A stretch of 64,000 nucleotides of DNA from Xanthomonas sp. SI (GCF_014236855.1 NZ_CP051261.1:3720001-3784000), one strand, 5' to 3'; counted from the stretch's first letter, positions 36,020-45,837 are shown. Notes: generated from the letters alone by a model not told the origin. Numbers and translations: made by a program.

Positions 36020-36936
36020 GGCTGTTCCACGACGAACCGGTCCGCGCCTGCATCAGGCTGTTGCAAACACCCCGCCTCATCTGGCGGCATCGGGTGGCAC
36101 GGCCACTGCGCGCGAGGCACGCGTGCGACACGCTCGAAGCGTTCGCCCGTCCAGCGTACGAAGCCGAAGTGGGCGTAACTGTCCGCGCGCCTTGGGTCGC
36201 TCTTGGCTAACGGTTGGTCCGGATCGAACTCCATCAGCCAGCGCAGTGTTGCGACGTAGGGCAGCTTGTTCGGCAACAGGTACATATCATTGCCGCCTTG
36301 TTTCTCTTGCCGTGCGCGATCCGCGGCGGTCAGCACGGGATCGCGCGGGAGTACCTCGGCGCTGACGTCGTACGCGGTGCCGTCGGCACCGAGGCGGAAA
36401 GCCTTGTACCCCGTACCAGCGCTACAGGCCATGCCGGCGTCGTCTGTACCGCACCGCACCGACCAAACCAGGTAGACGGTCTTTTGCGGGTCGGGGCTCT
36501 CGAAGGAGCGAATCTTGATATCACCGACCACGACGGTGAAATCCGGGCGGCGCCCCTGCCCTGGCGCCGCCAGGTAGATCGCATCGCGCAGGCCTGCGGT
36601 GCGTGCGTCCTGGCTCATGGTGAGCGCGTCGGGCGGGATGCCGAGCAGCGCGCGCGCCATGTGTGCGGGTGCGGGGCCGCGGCAGTACGCGTCGCGCAAC
36701 AGCAATGCCGGCGCACGGGCGCGCGCTTGCTCGCCATCGACGCAGACTGCGCCCAGTTGCCGCTCCACCTCGAATGGTCGCCATGGCTGCGGCGTGATCG
36801 CCGGCACCGCGGGGAAGCCGGCCATTTCATTCGTGGCGCCCGGCGGCGCCGCGGCCTGCGCGCACGCATGCACGCCACCGAGTGCAGCCAGGGACAGCAT
36901 CCATCCCACCATCGTGCAACGTCCGTAGCGCGCCAT
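36016..36936 (-). CDS. Orphan paralogue of the immunity-like lipoprotein
   Basis: The 306-residue protein has a signal peptide (MLSLAALGGVHACAQAAAPP; the Cys context VHAC is a weak lipobox). The periplasmic domain contains TLRWLMEFDPDQPLAKS and FGFVRWTGERFERVARVPRA followed by QWPC, closely matching VLRWVAETDPEQPL and AGFIAWDGERFVYRL of the protein at 25215-26177. Strong GGAGGAGG site before the ATG at 36936. No effector is adjacent, so it may protect against toxins of competing strains or be a relic of a lost effector module. Confidence 0.75.
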   Translation of the reverse strand: MARYGRCTMVGWMLSLAALGGVHACAQAAAPPGATNEMAGFPAVPAITPQPWRPFEVERQLGAVCVDGEQARARAPALLLRDAYCRGPAPAHMARALLGIPPDALTMSQDARTAGLRDAIYLAAPGQGRRPDFTVVVGDIKIRSFESPDPQKTVYLVWSVRCGTDDAGMACSAGTGYKAFRLGADGTAYDVSAEVLPRDPVLTAADRARQEKQGGNDMYLLPNKLPYVATLRWLMEFDPDQPLAKSDPRRADSYAHFGFVRWTGERFERVARVPRAQWPCHPMPPDEAGCLQQPDAGADRFVVEQP

Positions 36937-37007
36937 ACCGCCTCCTCCATGAATTGCTTTGTGTTTGGATGATCCGGCCAAAGCCGTTTCCCGCACCTGC
37001 TCCGCCC

Positions 37008-37421
37008 CTACCCCTCGCGCCCCAGCGCCACCCGCACCGCATCGCACGCCGCGATCAAATCCAGCACCAGCCGCTGGCTCACGTCCAACTCGCCCTCGTA
37101 CTCGGCAACGTTGCGCTGGTGGTGGCACTTGTCCAGCACCCGCCACACCTCCGGCCCCAGGCCCAGGGTGTGCGGCAACACCTGGAACACGATGTAGCGG
37201 TTGTTGGCGCGGTAGCCCTTGGCCCGCAGCGCCGCCAGGCACAGTGCGTGCGCGGCGTTGTAGGCCAGGTCGAAGCGGCTTTCGAGGGCCAGCGTAGCGT
37301 TCTTGGCGTCGCCCAGGCGGGCCAGGCCCGAGCGCGTCAGGCCTTCCAGTTCGCGCGGGTCGGTCGGTTCGGCGCTGAGTTGCTTGCCGGGGCCGGACAG
37401 GTTTTCAAGTGGCGAGGTCAT
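37008..37421 (-). CDS. HEPN-type toxin candidate of a HEPN/MNT pair
   Basis: The 137-residue helical protein contains FDLAYNAAHALCLAALRAKG, NRYIVFQVLPHTLGLGPE and CHHQRNVAEYEGELDVSQRL. The R-N-x-A-x-Y block is in the position of the HEPN R-x4-6-H active site, though the final His is not present here, so RNase activity is uncertain. A GGAGG site lies 6 bases before the ATG at 37421, inside the end of the upstream nucleotidyltransferase gene (17-base overlap). Such HEPN/MNT pairs act as toxin-antitoxin modules, in some of which the MNT protein AMPylates the HEPN partner. Confidence 0.75.
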   Translation of the reverse strand: MTSPLENLSGPGKQLSAEPTDPRELEGLTRSGLARLGDAKNATLALESRFDLAYNAAHALCLAALRAKGYRANNRYIVFQVLPHTLGLGPEVWRVLDKCHHQRNVAEYEGELDVSQRLVLDLIAACDAVRVALGREG

Positions 37422-38055
37422 CCATTCCTCCAATCACCCAGATCTTGGGTTGCTGCAGCACCCGCTGCAGGAATGCGTTTTCGTCGCGCAGCCGCTTGGT
37501 GTAGTCGGCACGCGTGTACAGCGTGGGATTGACAGGGCGGCCCAGCCGCGCCTGCATGCCATCCAGCGCGCGCATCAGGTCGGCATAGCCCAGCGTATCG
37601 GAGATCACCATCAGGTCGATATCGCTGCGCGCGGTGTCGCTGTGCTTGGCGACCGAGCCGTAGACAAAGGCGGACACGATGTCCGCGGCGATGGGCTGCA
37701 AGGCCTCGCCGAGCGGGCCGGCCAGGCCGATGGTCTTCTGCACGATGCCGAGCAGTTCGTCGTGGATGGGCGAGTGCGGATTGGCCTGGTAGCGCTTCTG
37801 GTTGCCGGTGCGCTGTACCGTGAGCAGGCCGGCGTCGGCCAGCTTGGCCAGTTCGCGCTGCACCGCACCGTTGCCGGCGCCGGCGGCGGCGATCAGTTCG
37901 CCGACCCCGAAATCGCGCTGCGGCTGGCCGTATAGCAGGGCCAGCACGCGTTGCTGGGTGCGGGTGAACAAGGCATCGGCCAGGCCCGATGGCCGCGCGG
38001 TTGCGGCACGCGGCGCTTCGGTCTTTGCAGTGGCGGTGGCGGCCGTGTTACCCAT
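37405..38055 (-). CDS. Winged-helix plus minimal nucleotidyltransferase (MNT) antitoxin
   Basis: The 216-residue protein has an N-terminal winged helix at about residues 28-92 (ALFTRTQQRVLALLYGQPQ, then GAVQRELAKLADAGLLTVQR). A MNT domain follows with G133-S134 and D145-x-D147 (VYGSVAKHSDTARSDIDLMV). It overlaps the HEPN gene and likely neutralises it and also represses the operon. Two 15-bp palindromes sit at its 5' end. The TA role is inferred from the HEPN/MNT pairing. Confidence 0.85.
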   Translation of the reverse strand: MGNTAATATAKTEAPRAATARPSGLADALFTRTQQRVLALLYGQPQRDFGVGELIAAAGAGNGAVQRELAKLADAGLLTVQRTGNQKRYQANPHSPIHDELLGIVQKTIGLAGPLGEALQPIAADIVSAFVYGSVAKHSDTARSDIDLMVISDTLGYADLMRALDGMQARLGRPVNPTLYTRADYTKRLRDENAFLQRVLQQPKIWVIGGMDDLAT

Positions 38056-38084
38056 AATGGGTAGGTTATTACCCAATCTGGGTA
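38049..38084 (-). promoter_or_regulatory. Twin palindromic operator of the HEPN/MNT operon
   Basis: TACCCATAATGGGTA (38049-38063) and TACCCAATCTGGGTA (38070-38084) are two near-perfect 15-bp palindromes, centres 21 bp apart (two helical turns). The first overlaps the ATG at 38055. They should bind the winged-helix N-terminus of the MNT protein on one face of the DNA. Confidence 0.8.
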
Positions 38085-38160
38085 TTTGCAAAGCCTTTTG
38101 GCTGGGCCGGGCGAAGGCTCCCTGATGGGGAGCCAACCGCACTCGACCAGCCACCCACCC

Positions 38161-40830
38161 TCACCCCTTCCGCCCCGCCAACCATGCCTTGATCTGCGGC
38201 AGCCGCTGCGCACGCAGCTTCACCCGTGTGCGGATGTCGGCGATGGCCGCGTCCGCATCGCGGCGCGAGGTCGCGGCGAGGTAGCGCTGCGCATACGCCT
38301 GGATCTTGTCGACCATCTTCAGGTCGACGGAGCCGGTGCCCAGGCGCGGGTAATAACGGGCGCGCGAAGTGGTGTCGATCAGGGTGTCCACGTGGTCGCG
38401 GTGGGCCACGGCGAAATCGAAGGCCAGGTCCGGATGCTCGCGCGCGACCGCCGAGATCATGGAGGCGCTGTTGGTGGCGCCGGGCTCGTCGGTCAGCGCC
38501 ATGTCCAGGGCGCGTTGCGCGAGGGTGGCGTCCTTGGCGGCGGCCAGCAGCAGGTAGTCCTGGTCGCGGATCATCGAGGACGTCTCTTTCTGCGCCATCC
38601 GGTGCAGCGCGTCCCAGGTGGCGGCGTCGGCATGGCGCGCGACGATGCCCAGCACGCTGTTGCGCAGTTCCGGCGACAAGGCGGTCGGGTCGGCCTGGAA
38701 TGCGGCGAAGCGGCGGTGCGCCTCGGCGATCACCTGGGCGTCGCCCATGCCGCCGAGCGTGTCGATCAGGTGCGCACGCAATTGCTTGGCTTGGGCGGAG
38801 TCGCTGGCGCGGTCGTCCCAGCCCAGGGTGGCGAACTCCGGCGCCAGCCGCGACAGCGCGTAGCGGCGCCAGGCGGCCTGGCTCTGCGGGTCGCCCTGGA
38901 ACAGGTCGTCGATGCCGGCGTAGACCGTGGCGACGGTGACCCACAGGTCCGACGCGGCGCCCACCGGCACGGTGTCGGCCAGGCCGAGCAGGTCCGCTTG
39001 CGGCTGCAGGCCGACGCTGGCCAGTGCGCTGGTATCCAGCAGCACGCCGAGCTGGTCCACCACCGGCAGCGTGGCGAAGCCGGCGGTCAGCGCCTTGAAC
39101 TGCGCGGGCGCGTACAGCGTGCGGTAGTAGCCCTTCTGCCCGGCGTTGACCAGCACCGGCGCGGCGCAGCCGGGCAGTTGCAGCTGCGCGCTGCCGTCCA
39201 CCAGCACGCGCACGTCTTTGTCGCCGCTGCGCACGGCGACCGGCACGTGCCAGCGCAGCGGTTGTTTGTCGGGGCGGTCGAGGGTGTATTCGCCCTGCTC
39301 CAGGCGCACGACGGTGGTGCCGGCGTTGCAGCGGGCGGCGACCTTGATCAGCGGCACGCCGGGCTGCAGGGTGAAGTCGTGCGCCACCTGCAGGAACTGC
39401 TTGCCGGGCGCGGCGGCGTCGATTTCCTGCCACAGGTCGCCGGTGACGGCGTTGCCGTAGGCGCGCTTGGCGATGTAGCGGCGCACGCCGTCGCGCCATG
39501 CGTCGGCGCCGACGTAATCCTCCAGCATGCCGATCACCGCCGAGCCCTTTTCGTAGGTGATGCCGTCGAAGGCCTGGCTGGCCTGTTCGACGGTGGCCAC
39601 GGTCTGCACCACCGGGTGGGTGGTGGCGTAGGCGTCGCGGCCCATGGCGGCGCGGCTGACGTAGGCCGGGCCGGTCTTGTCGATATCCCATTCCGGATGC
39701 AGCTTGGCGGTGGTGCGGCCTTCCAGCCAGGTGGCGAAGCCTTCGTTGAGCCACAGGTCGTCCCACCAGGCCATGGTCACCAGATCGCCGAACCATTGGT
39801 GCGCGATCTCGTGCGCGGCGGTGGTGAACACGCGCTGGCGGTCGGTCACGTCCGACACCGCCGGGTCCAGCAGCAAGGAATGTTCGAAGGTGAAGATGGC
39901 GCCCCAGTTTTCCATGGCGCTGAAGAACTGACTGCCGCCCGGCGCGGCGATGTTGTCCAGCTTGGGCAGCGGATAGCGCACGCCGAAGTAGTCGTTGTAT
40001 TCGCGCAGCACGTCGCGGCCGGACTCCAGCGCGAAGCGCGCCTGCTCGGCCTTGCCCTGCTGGGCGATCACGCCGATCTCGGTACCGTTGTCGCCCTTGA
40101 GCGCGGTGCGCTCGAAATCGCCCACGCCCAGGAACAGCAGGTAGGTGGACATCTTCGGCGTGGTCTGGAACGCGACGCGCTTGAGGCCGTTGCCGAGGTC
40201 GGCGGTGGCGGCCACGGGCATGTTGCCGACCACCATCTGCGCGGCCGGCGCGTTCACCGTCAGGTCGAAGGTGGCCTTGAAGTCGGGTTCGTCCCAGGAC
40301 GGCAGGAACCGGCGCGCGTCGGAGTTCTCGAACTGCGTGTACAGCGCGCGGCGCTGGCCGTGCGGGGTGGCGTAGTCCAGCGCGAACAGGCCGTTGGCCT
40401 GGGTGTTGATGACGCCGCTGTAGTCGATGGACAGCACGTAGCTGCCCGGCGCCAGCGGCTTGGCGAAGACGAAGCTGGCGGTCTGCGCGTCGGCGTCGGT
40501 GGCGACCTTGGCCACCAGCGCCGCCTTGGCCTTACCGCCGGTCAGGGTGCTGCGGCCGAAGCGCAGATTGGCCGCCTGCAGCACGATGCGGTCGGTGGCC
40601 TGCAGCACGTCGAGCTCGATGCGGACCTTGCCGTCGAACGTCATCGTGTCGGCGTGCGGGGTGATCTCCAGCGCGTAATGGCGCGGCCTGGCGGTGCGCG
40701 GCAATTGCGTGGTGACCGCCGCGGCCGGCGCGGCGACGACACTGGGTGCAGGACGTTCCGGCTGGGCGAACGTGCACGGCGAGACGCTGGCCAAGGCCAG
40801 GGCGATGGCGGTCGTGAGGATCTGGCGCAT
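38161..40830 (-). CDS. Secreted M1 family aminopeptidase
   Basis: The 889-residue zinc peptidase has a signal peptide (ILTTAIALALASVSPCTFAQ). It has the substrate-binding SAMEN at 304-308 (usual GAMEN), the HEIAH zinc site (H340, E341, H344) with E363 in LNEGFATW, and a long C-terminal ERAP1-like helical domain. It removes N-terminal residues from peptides in the periplasm or outside the cell. It is unrelated in function to the toxin genes around it and is probably part of the old chromosome backbone. Confidence 0.95.
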   Translation of the reverse strand: MRQILTTAIALALASVSPCTFAQPERPAPSVVAAPAAAVTTQLPRTARPRHYALEITPHADTMTFDGKVRIELDVLQATDRIVLQAANLRFGRSTLTGGKAKAALVAKVATDADAQTASFVFAKPLAPGSYVLSIDYSGVINTQANGLFALDYATPHGQRRALYTQFENSDARRFLPSWDEPDFKATFDLTVNAPAAQMVVGNMPVAATADLGNGLKRVAFQTTPKMSTYLLFLGVGDFERTALKGDNGTEIGVIAQQGKAEQARFALESGRDVLREYNDYFGVRYPLPKLDNIAAPGGSQFFSAMENWGAIFTFEHSLLLDPAVSDVTDRQRVFTTAAHEIAHQWFGDLVTMAWWDDLWLNEGFATWLEGRTTAKLHPEWDIDKTGPAYVSRAAMGRDAYATTHPVVQTVATVEQASQAFDGITYEKGSAVIGMLEDYVGADAWRDGVRRYIAKRAYGNAVTGDLWQEIDAAAPGKQFLQVAHDFTLQPGVPLIKVAARCNAGTTVVRLEQGEYTLDRPDKQPLRWHVPVAVRSGDKDVRVLVDGSAQLQLPGCAAPVLVNAGQKGYYRTLYAPAQFKALTAGFATLPVVDQLGVLLDTSALASVGLQPQADLLGLADTVPVGAASDLWVTVATVYAGIDDLFQGDPQSQAAWRRYALSRLAPEFATLGWDDRASDSAQAKQLRAHLIDTLGGMGDAQVIAEAHRRFAAFQADPTALSPELRNSVLGIVARHADAATWDALHRMAQKETSSMIRDQDYLLLAAAKDATLAQRALDMALTDEPGATNSASMISAVAREHPDLAFDFAVAHRDHVDTLIDTTSRARYYPRLGTGSVDLKMVDKIQAYAQRYLAATSRRDADAAIADIRTRVKLRAQRLPQIKAWLAGRKG

Positions 40831-40965
40831 GGGGGCTCTTCGAATGGGCCGGCGCAGGATACAGACGGCGTGGCGCGTTCGACGCGGCCGCCTGCAACAC
40901 AGACAGCGGGCAATCAGCTCGGGCCGCCAGGGCCGCGCCCTGCCGCCCCGAGGGCAACGGCTAGG

Positions 40966-42192
40966 TCATGCCAGTTGCCTGAGTTGCGCCTCGCTGGGAA
41001 AGTCACGCACGCGAAAGCGCGGCGGATAGAAGTCCGTTTCCTGCTGCATCAGTTCGGCGACCACCGCGACGGCCTTGTCCCAGTCCACGACCACCATGTC
41101 CGCGTCGCTCTCGTCCTTGGGCATGACGAAGGCGATGCGATCGGCCTTCGGCAAGGAGGTGTCGACATCGCGGGTCCAGGTCGCCAGCGAGAACTGATTA
41201 CCGCTGCCGTCGTTCTCCTCGAACACGCGGTAGGAGGCGACGAAGATGTCGGTGTGGTTCGCTTCGTGGATCTTTTCCAGCAGTTCCTTCTGCAGGGAAT
41301 AGGCCGGCGCATCCATCATGCGCTGCAGATCGGCCTGGCGGCGCCGGTGCTCGGGCTGCGGCAGCGCGAACGGCACGATGCGGCGCGCGTCGTCGTAAGC
41401 GAAAGCTAGCGAGGAGATGCAACGGCCGTTCGCGGCCGCTTCCATGCTCAGTTCCAGCATGCCGGCCATCGCGGTTTCGTCGCGGTCGCCCACCACCAGC
41501 AGGCAATCGCGGGTAGGCAGCATGAACACCGGTCGCCCCTTCACCGGGACGCGCTGCAGCACGTCGGGCAGCAGCACGCGGCTGGTGTCGTAGGCGTCCT
41601 GCCATGCGCCCCGGAAGATGCCTGCGGCGACCTCGACGAAGCGGTCCGGCGTGACGTCGCGCAGGTTATCGTGGGCGATGGCCAGGGCTTGCTCGAAGGT
41701 GATGCCCCATGCGTCCTTCGGCCCAGCGAGCAGGGTCGAGGTCGAATCGGGGCGGTCGATCGCCAGCAACTCGACGCAGTCCTCGGCCAGCTCGCGCCAG
41801 ACGGTCGTGAACGGCGTCTCCCAGCCATGCGCGCGGACATGCTCCAGGCGCATTTCCTCGAACATGGCGCGATGGCGTACGACGGGCATCAGCATCGGCC
41901 GCGCCTGCTCCAATGTCTCGATCTGGTTTTCTTCGCCGCCCTCCTCCACGAAGGCCGCGGCATAGCTGCGCAGCACCTCGGCCAGGCGCTGGCGATCGGC
42001 CGTGGTGTAGTCGTGATAGGCGTTGTGCAGATTGATGATGCGCCCGCGCGGCGCGACAAGGCGGAATTCGTCCGGCCGGTACGTCAGTTCGTCGCGGCAG
42101 CCCTGCGCGCGCAACGCGTCCTCGAACAGCTTGGCGAACGCATCCGGGCTGGGCTTGCGATTGAACAGCTTGTCGAACAGTGCTGTGAGCAT
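40966..42192 (-). CDS. DUF1444 family protein
   Basis: The 408-residue protein starts MLTALFDKLFNRKPSPDAFA and has the blocks YHDYTTADRQRLAEVLRSYA, RPMLMPVVRHRAMFEEMRL and LLVVGDRDETAMAGMLELS of the DUF1444/YtpQ family. No signal peptide or membrane segment. Function is unknown. The protein is longer than the usual Firmicutes form by a C-terminal region (PAYSLQKELLEKIHEANHTD and onward) shared with proteobacterial members. Confidence 0.85.
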   Translation of the reverse strand: MLTALFDKLFNRKPSPDAFAKLFEDALRAQGCRDELTYRPDEFRLVAPRGRIINLHNAYHDYTTADRQRLAEVLRSYAAAFVEEGGEENQIETLEQARPMLMPVVRHRAMFEEMRLEHVRAHGWETPFTTVWRELAEDCVELLAIDRPDSTSTLLAGPKDAWGITFEQALAIAHDNLRDVTPDRFVEVAAGIFRGAWQDAYDTSRVLLPDVLQRVPVKGRPVFMLPTRDCLLVVGDRDETAMAGMLELSMEAAANGRCISSLAFAYDDARRIVPFALPQPEHRRRQADLQRMMDAPAYSLQKELLEKIHEANHTDIFVASYRVFEENDGSGNQFSLATWTRDVDTSLPKADRIAFVMPKDESDADMVVVDWDKAVAVVAELMQQETDFYPPRFRVRDFPSEAQLRQLA

Positions 42193-42239
42193 CAGCGGCC
42201 TTCCTTGTTAGTTAGTTGGGCGGGTGTCCCGCCGCGGTT

Positions 42240-42539
42240 TCATGCATCGCGTGCATAGCCCGCCTCTCGCTGTGCGCGGATCGCCAGCACGACCACCGTG
42301 TCGGTCACATCCACATAGCGATACAACGCCACGTATCCGCGCGAACCGCGGCCCATCACCAGTTCGCGGCTGTCTGCATGGACCGGACGGCCGATCAACG
42401 GATTGCCTGCCAGTACATCGAACGCGCTGACGATCTCCTCGGCTCTCTCTTCTGCATGCGCGCTCTCTTGGTCGCGCAAATACGCGGCGATCCGCTCCAG
42501 ATCCTCGATCACGCCGGAGCCGAGGCGAATGCGCGCCAC
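42240..42539 (-). CDS. RelE/ParE family toxin
   Basis: The 99-residue protein starts at GTG, one base after the stop of its antitoxin gene. The pattern ARIRLGSGVIEDLERIAAYL, NPLIGRPVHADSRELVMGRG and GYVALYRYVDVTDTVVVLAI matches ParE/RelE toxins. ParE members inhibit gyrase and RelE members cut mRNA; the target here is not known. The pair is expressed from the operator at 42856-42875. Confidence 0.9.
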   Translation of the reverse strand: MARIRLGSGVIEDLERIAAYLRDQESAHAEERAEEIVSAFDVLAGNPLIGRPVHADSRELVMGRGSRGYVALYRYVDVTDTVVVLAIRAQREAGYARDA

Positions 42540-42540
42540 T

Positions 42541-42825
42541 TCAGTCTTCCAGCTTGCGCGCCACCGGCCGCTTCGCAGGCTTTCCTGCAACCTGGGCCCT
42601 GAAGTAGGTGCGCGCCTCGTCCCACGGGATGGTCTCACCCGTCTCCAGGAACTCGGCCCAACGCTGATCGGCCTGGGCGTGGAAGTCGGCGCGCCGCTCG
42701 GCCAGCTCGGCCTTCTCGGCGATGGCTTCCAGGATGAAGTTGTGCGACGTGGTGCCGGCCGCTTCCGCCGCCTTGGCGATGCGGGCCTTGAGCGCGTCCG
42801 GCAGGCGGATGGTGGTGGTGCTCAT
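42541..42825 (-). CDS. Ribbon-helix-helix (CopG/ParD-like) antitoxin
   Basis: The 94-residue protein has an N-terminal RHH motif (STTTIRLPDALKARIAKAAE, AAGTTSHNFILEAIAEKA) and a C-terminal toxin-binding tail with WAEFLETGETIPWDEARTYF. It precedes the ParE gene with one base between stop and GTG. Autorepression at the upstream palindrome is expected. Confidence 0.9.
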   Translation of the reverse strand: MSTTTIRLPDALKARIAKAAEAAGTTSHNFILEAIAEKAELAERRADFHAQADQRWAEFLETGETIPWDEARTYFRAQVAGKPAKRPVARKLED

Positions 42826-42855
42826 GCGGGGCTCCCGGCGATGGGTTCGAGGCAA

Positions 42856-42875
42856 TGTAGCACATGTGTGTTACA
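42856..42875 (-). promoter_or_regulatory. Operator of the ParE/RHH pair
   Basis: The imperfect 20-bp palindrome TGTAGCACATGTGTGTTACA (8 of 10 positions symmetric) lies about 30 bases before the antitoxin start. This is the usual place for RHH autoregulation. Confidence 0.65.
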
Positions 42876-42906
42876 GGCAGCAGGTAGCCGACCGAGCAGG
42901 GTTCAA

Positions 42907-43050
42907 CTCAGCTGACATGCCCTTTTCCAGATAGACGCGCATGTCGCACCACGCAATGGTCTTCCCGGACGCGCCGATGCCGGCGCAGCGCCGCTCGGCC
43001 ACCGCGTCGACGTCGTCGCGAGGTTGGGAGTGTCGTCTTGCGTGCGGCAT
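42907..43050 (-). pseudogene. Fossil C-terminus of another RHH antitoxin
   Basis: A minus-strand frame reads DVDAVAERRCAGIGASGKTI then AWCDMRVYLEKGMS. It matches the tail of the intact antitoxin 100 bases downstream (QRWAEFLETGETIPWDEARTYF). The RHH part and a toxin gene are missing. It is a decayed copy of the same type of module. Confidence 0.55.
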
Positions 43051-43069
43051 CTTCGTCATGCGGCGATTT

Positions 43070-43765
43070 TCACTGTGGCCGCAAAAGGAGCATGGCCTGA
43101 AGGCGTTCGCGCACAATCCCTGCCCTTCCGGGCTCGGCCACCAAACCGGGTAGCGCATTCGCGAACGCGGGATCGTCCAGCAGAGCCGCAAAAGCGTTGG
43201 CGACCATGCGCCTCAGGTCTTCCGGCGCCATGGCAAGTTCTTCCACCAGTTCTGCCCGACCGTCGACGACATTGAGCACGTCCTCAAGATCGTGGCTGGA
43301 AAGAAAGTCGCCCTTACCTCGCGTGGCGAAGGCCTCGAGCTTCGTCGCCACGAACGCGACCGCCGTGACCATCCGTATGGATAAACGCTCATCCAGTTCA
43401 ACTGACTGAGCGGTTTCCACGGCGTAGGCGTACCAACGATTCGAGAAGCCCAGGACCTCGGAATCCACCGGCATCAGATCGAACACCACGCCAGACGCAC
43501 GATGCACCCAACGGCAGACCACACCGCTTTCCATCTCGCGGGCGAAGCCTTGCGTCTGTACGCGCTCTTCGATACGACGGAACCGGGACCAGTCCAGATC
43601 CACCACCGCATCGACGTCGTAGGTAGCGCGAACGCTCTCGGCCAATGGATCGGACAGCAACAGGCCAACGACTGCGCCACCGAGGAAGACGACCTGCTCG
43701 CGCAATTCGCCTAGCGCATCGGCGATCGCACGTAGATGCGGCAGATTGGGATCGTCAGCTCGCAT
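43070..43765 (-). CDS. Nucleotidyltransferase toxin candidate (AbiEii-like)
   Basis: The 231-residue protein has a nucleotidyltransferase core: VVFLGGAVVGLLLSDPL, then ATYDVDAVVDLDWSRF with acidic D-x-D spacing, and a late TAVAFVATKLEAFATRGKGD followed by SHDLEDVLNVVDGR. This resembles the AbiEii/AbiGii family, the toxin half of type IV-like AbiE systems that modify tRNA or other nucleic acids to stop growth during phage attack. It overlaps the upstream HTH gene by 11 bases. Confidence 0.78.
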   Translation of the reverse strand: MRADDPNLPHLRAIADALGELREQVVFLGGAVVGLLLSDPLAESVRATYDVDAVVDLDWSRFRRIEERVQTQGFAREMESGVVCRWVHRASGVVFDLMPVDSEVLGFSNRWYAYAVETAQSVELDERLSIRMVTAVAFVATKLEAFATRGKGDFLSSHDLEDVLNVVDGRAELVEELAMAPEDLRRMVANAFAALLDDPAFANALPGLVAEPGRAGIVRERLQAMLLLRPQ

Positions 43766-44285
43766 CACCGAGGCCCAACCGTTGCTTGAGGTGCTTGGCA
43801 GCCAATGTGCGCTCGCGCGCACGGCCGATGCGCAAGGCGTCCTGAAGCGCCAACAATTCGTACAAGCCAGGATCGGCCAGCGCAGCGTGCGGCGCATTGG
43901 CGGACAACGGCGCCACGCCCGGCCCCTTTGCCGTGCCTTCTGCACTCGGCCACACCGGCGCCTCGCCGGGCGCGCTGGCGATATCCACGGACAGCGGCGG
44001 CGCGCCGAACGCCGTGGGGATCCCTCGTCGCACAGGACCCAAGGCGGCGGGGAACGCATAGCGCACGCCGTGGACTGCGAATTCATGCAGCGCCGTACGC
44101 ACCGCCTCCCATTCGCCACGCCCTTTCTCAAGCGCCAAGCCGGATGCCGTGCATCGCTTCACGCTACGGTGCACTTGCGAGGCACTCATCTGCAGCGCTT
44201 CACCCAAGGAGGCATACGTCCAGGATCGCCCTGCTTGAGCGACCTGCTTGTACAGCACCACGAGGTCCTGGGGTTTCAGCTCCAC
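43755..44285 (-). CDS. HTH protein, antitoxin/regulator of the AbiEii-like gene
   Basis: The 176-residue protein has an N-terminal helix-turn-helix at about residues 20-45 (SWTYASLGEALQMSASQVHR, SVKRC) and a Pro/Ala-rich middle. The C-terminal GLYELLALQDALRIGRARER ends KHLKQRLG. In AbiE systems the first gene encodes the HTH antitoxin that binds inverted repeats in its own promoter. A 26-bp perfect palindrome lies 10 bases upstream of the start. The order and overlap fit an AbiE-like pair. Confidence 0.8.
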   Translation of the reverse strand: MELKPQDLVVLYKQVAQAGRSWTYASLGEALQMSASQVHRSVKRCTASGLALEKGRGEWEAVRTALHEFAVHGVRYAFPAALGPVRRGIPTAFGAPPLSVDIASAPGEAPVWPSAEGTAKGPGVAPLSANAPHAALADPGLYELLALQDALRIGRARERTLAAKHLKQRLGLGDAS

Positions 44286-44295
44286 AGTGCACCCT

Positions 44296-44321
44296 TATTC
44301 CATATTCCGGAATATGGAATA
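44296..44321 (-). promoter_or_regulatory. 26-bp perfect palindrome, operator of the AbiE-like pair
   Basis: TATTCCATATTCC at 44296-44308 and its exact complement GGAATATGGAATA at 44309-44321 form an uninterrupted palindrome. Each arm holds two TATTCC-like half-sites (TATTCC ATATTCC). It lies just before the start of the HTH gene and must overlap its promoter. Confidence 0.85.
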
Positions 44322-44356
44322 TCCGCGCCAGAGCATTGCTTTGCAAGTCTTTTGAC

Positions 44357-44383
44357 CAAAAAAAAGGCCCCTTGCGGGGCCTT
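44357..44383 (-). terminator. Rho-independent terminator of purA
   Basis: Read on the minus strand, AAGGCCCC-GCAA-GGGGCCTT is a perfect 8-bp stem with a 4-base loop, followed by a run of T. It lies 38 bases after the purA stop. Confidence 0.9.
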
Positions 44384-44421
44384 CCTGCGGCGCTGGTCCC
44401 GGCATGCGCCGGGACGCCGGA

Positions 44422-45837
<1,416 letters not shown>

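Noticed and set aside
38086..41409. A frame of over 1,100 codons opposite the M1 peptidase and DUF1444
   Set aside because: It spans two well-recognised genes on the other strand and has the composition of an antisense GC-rich frame.
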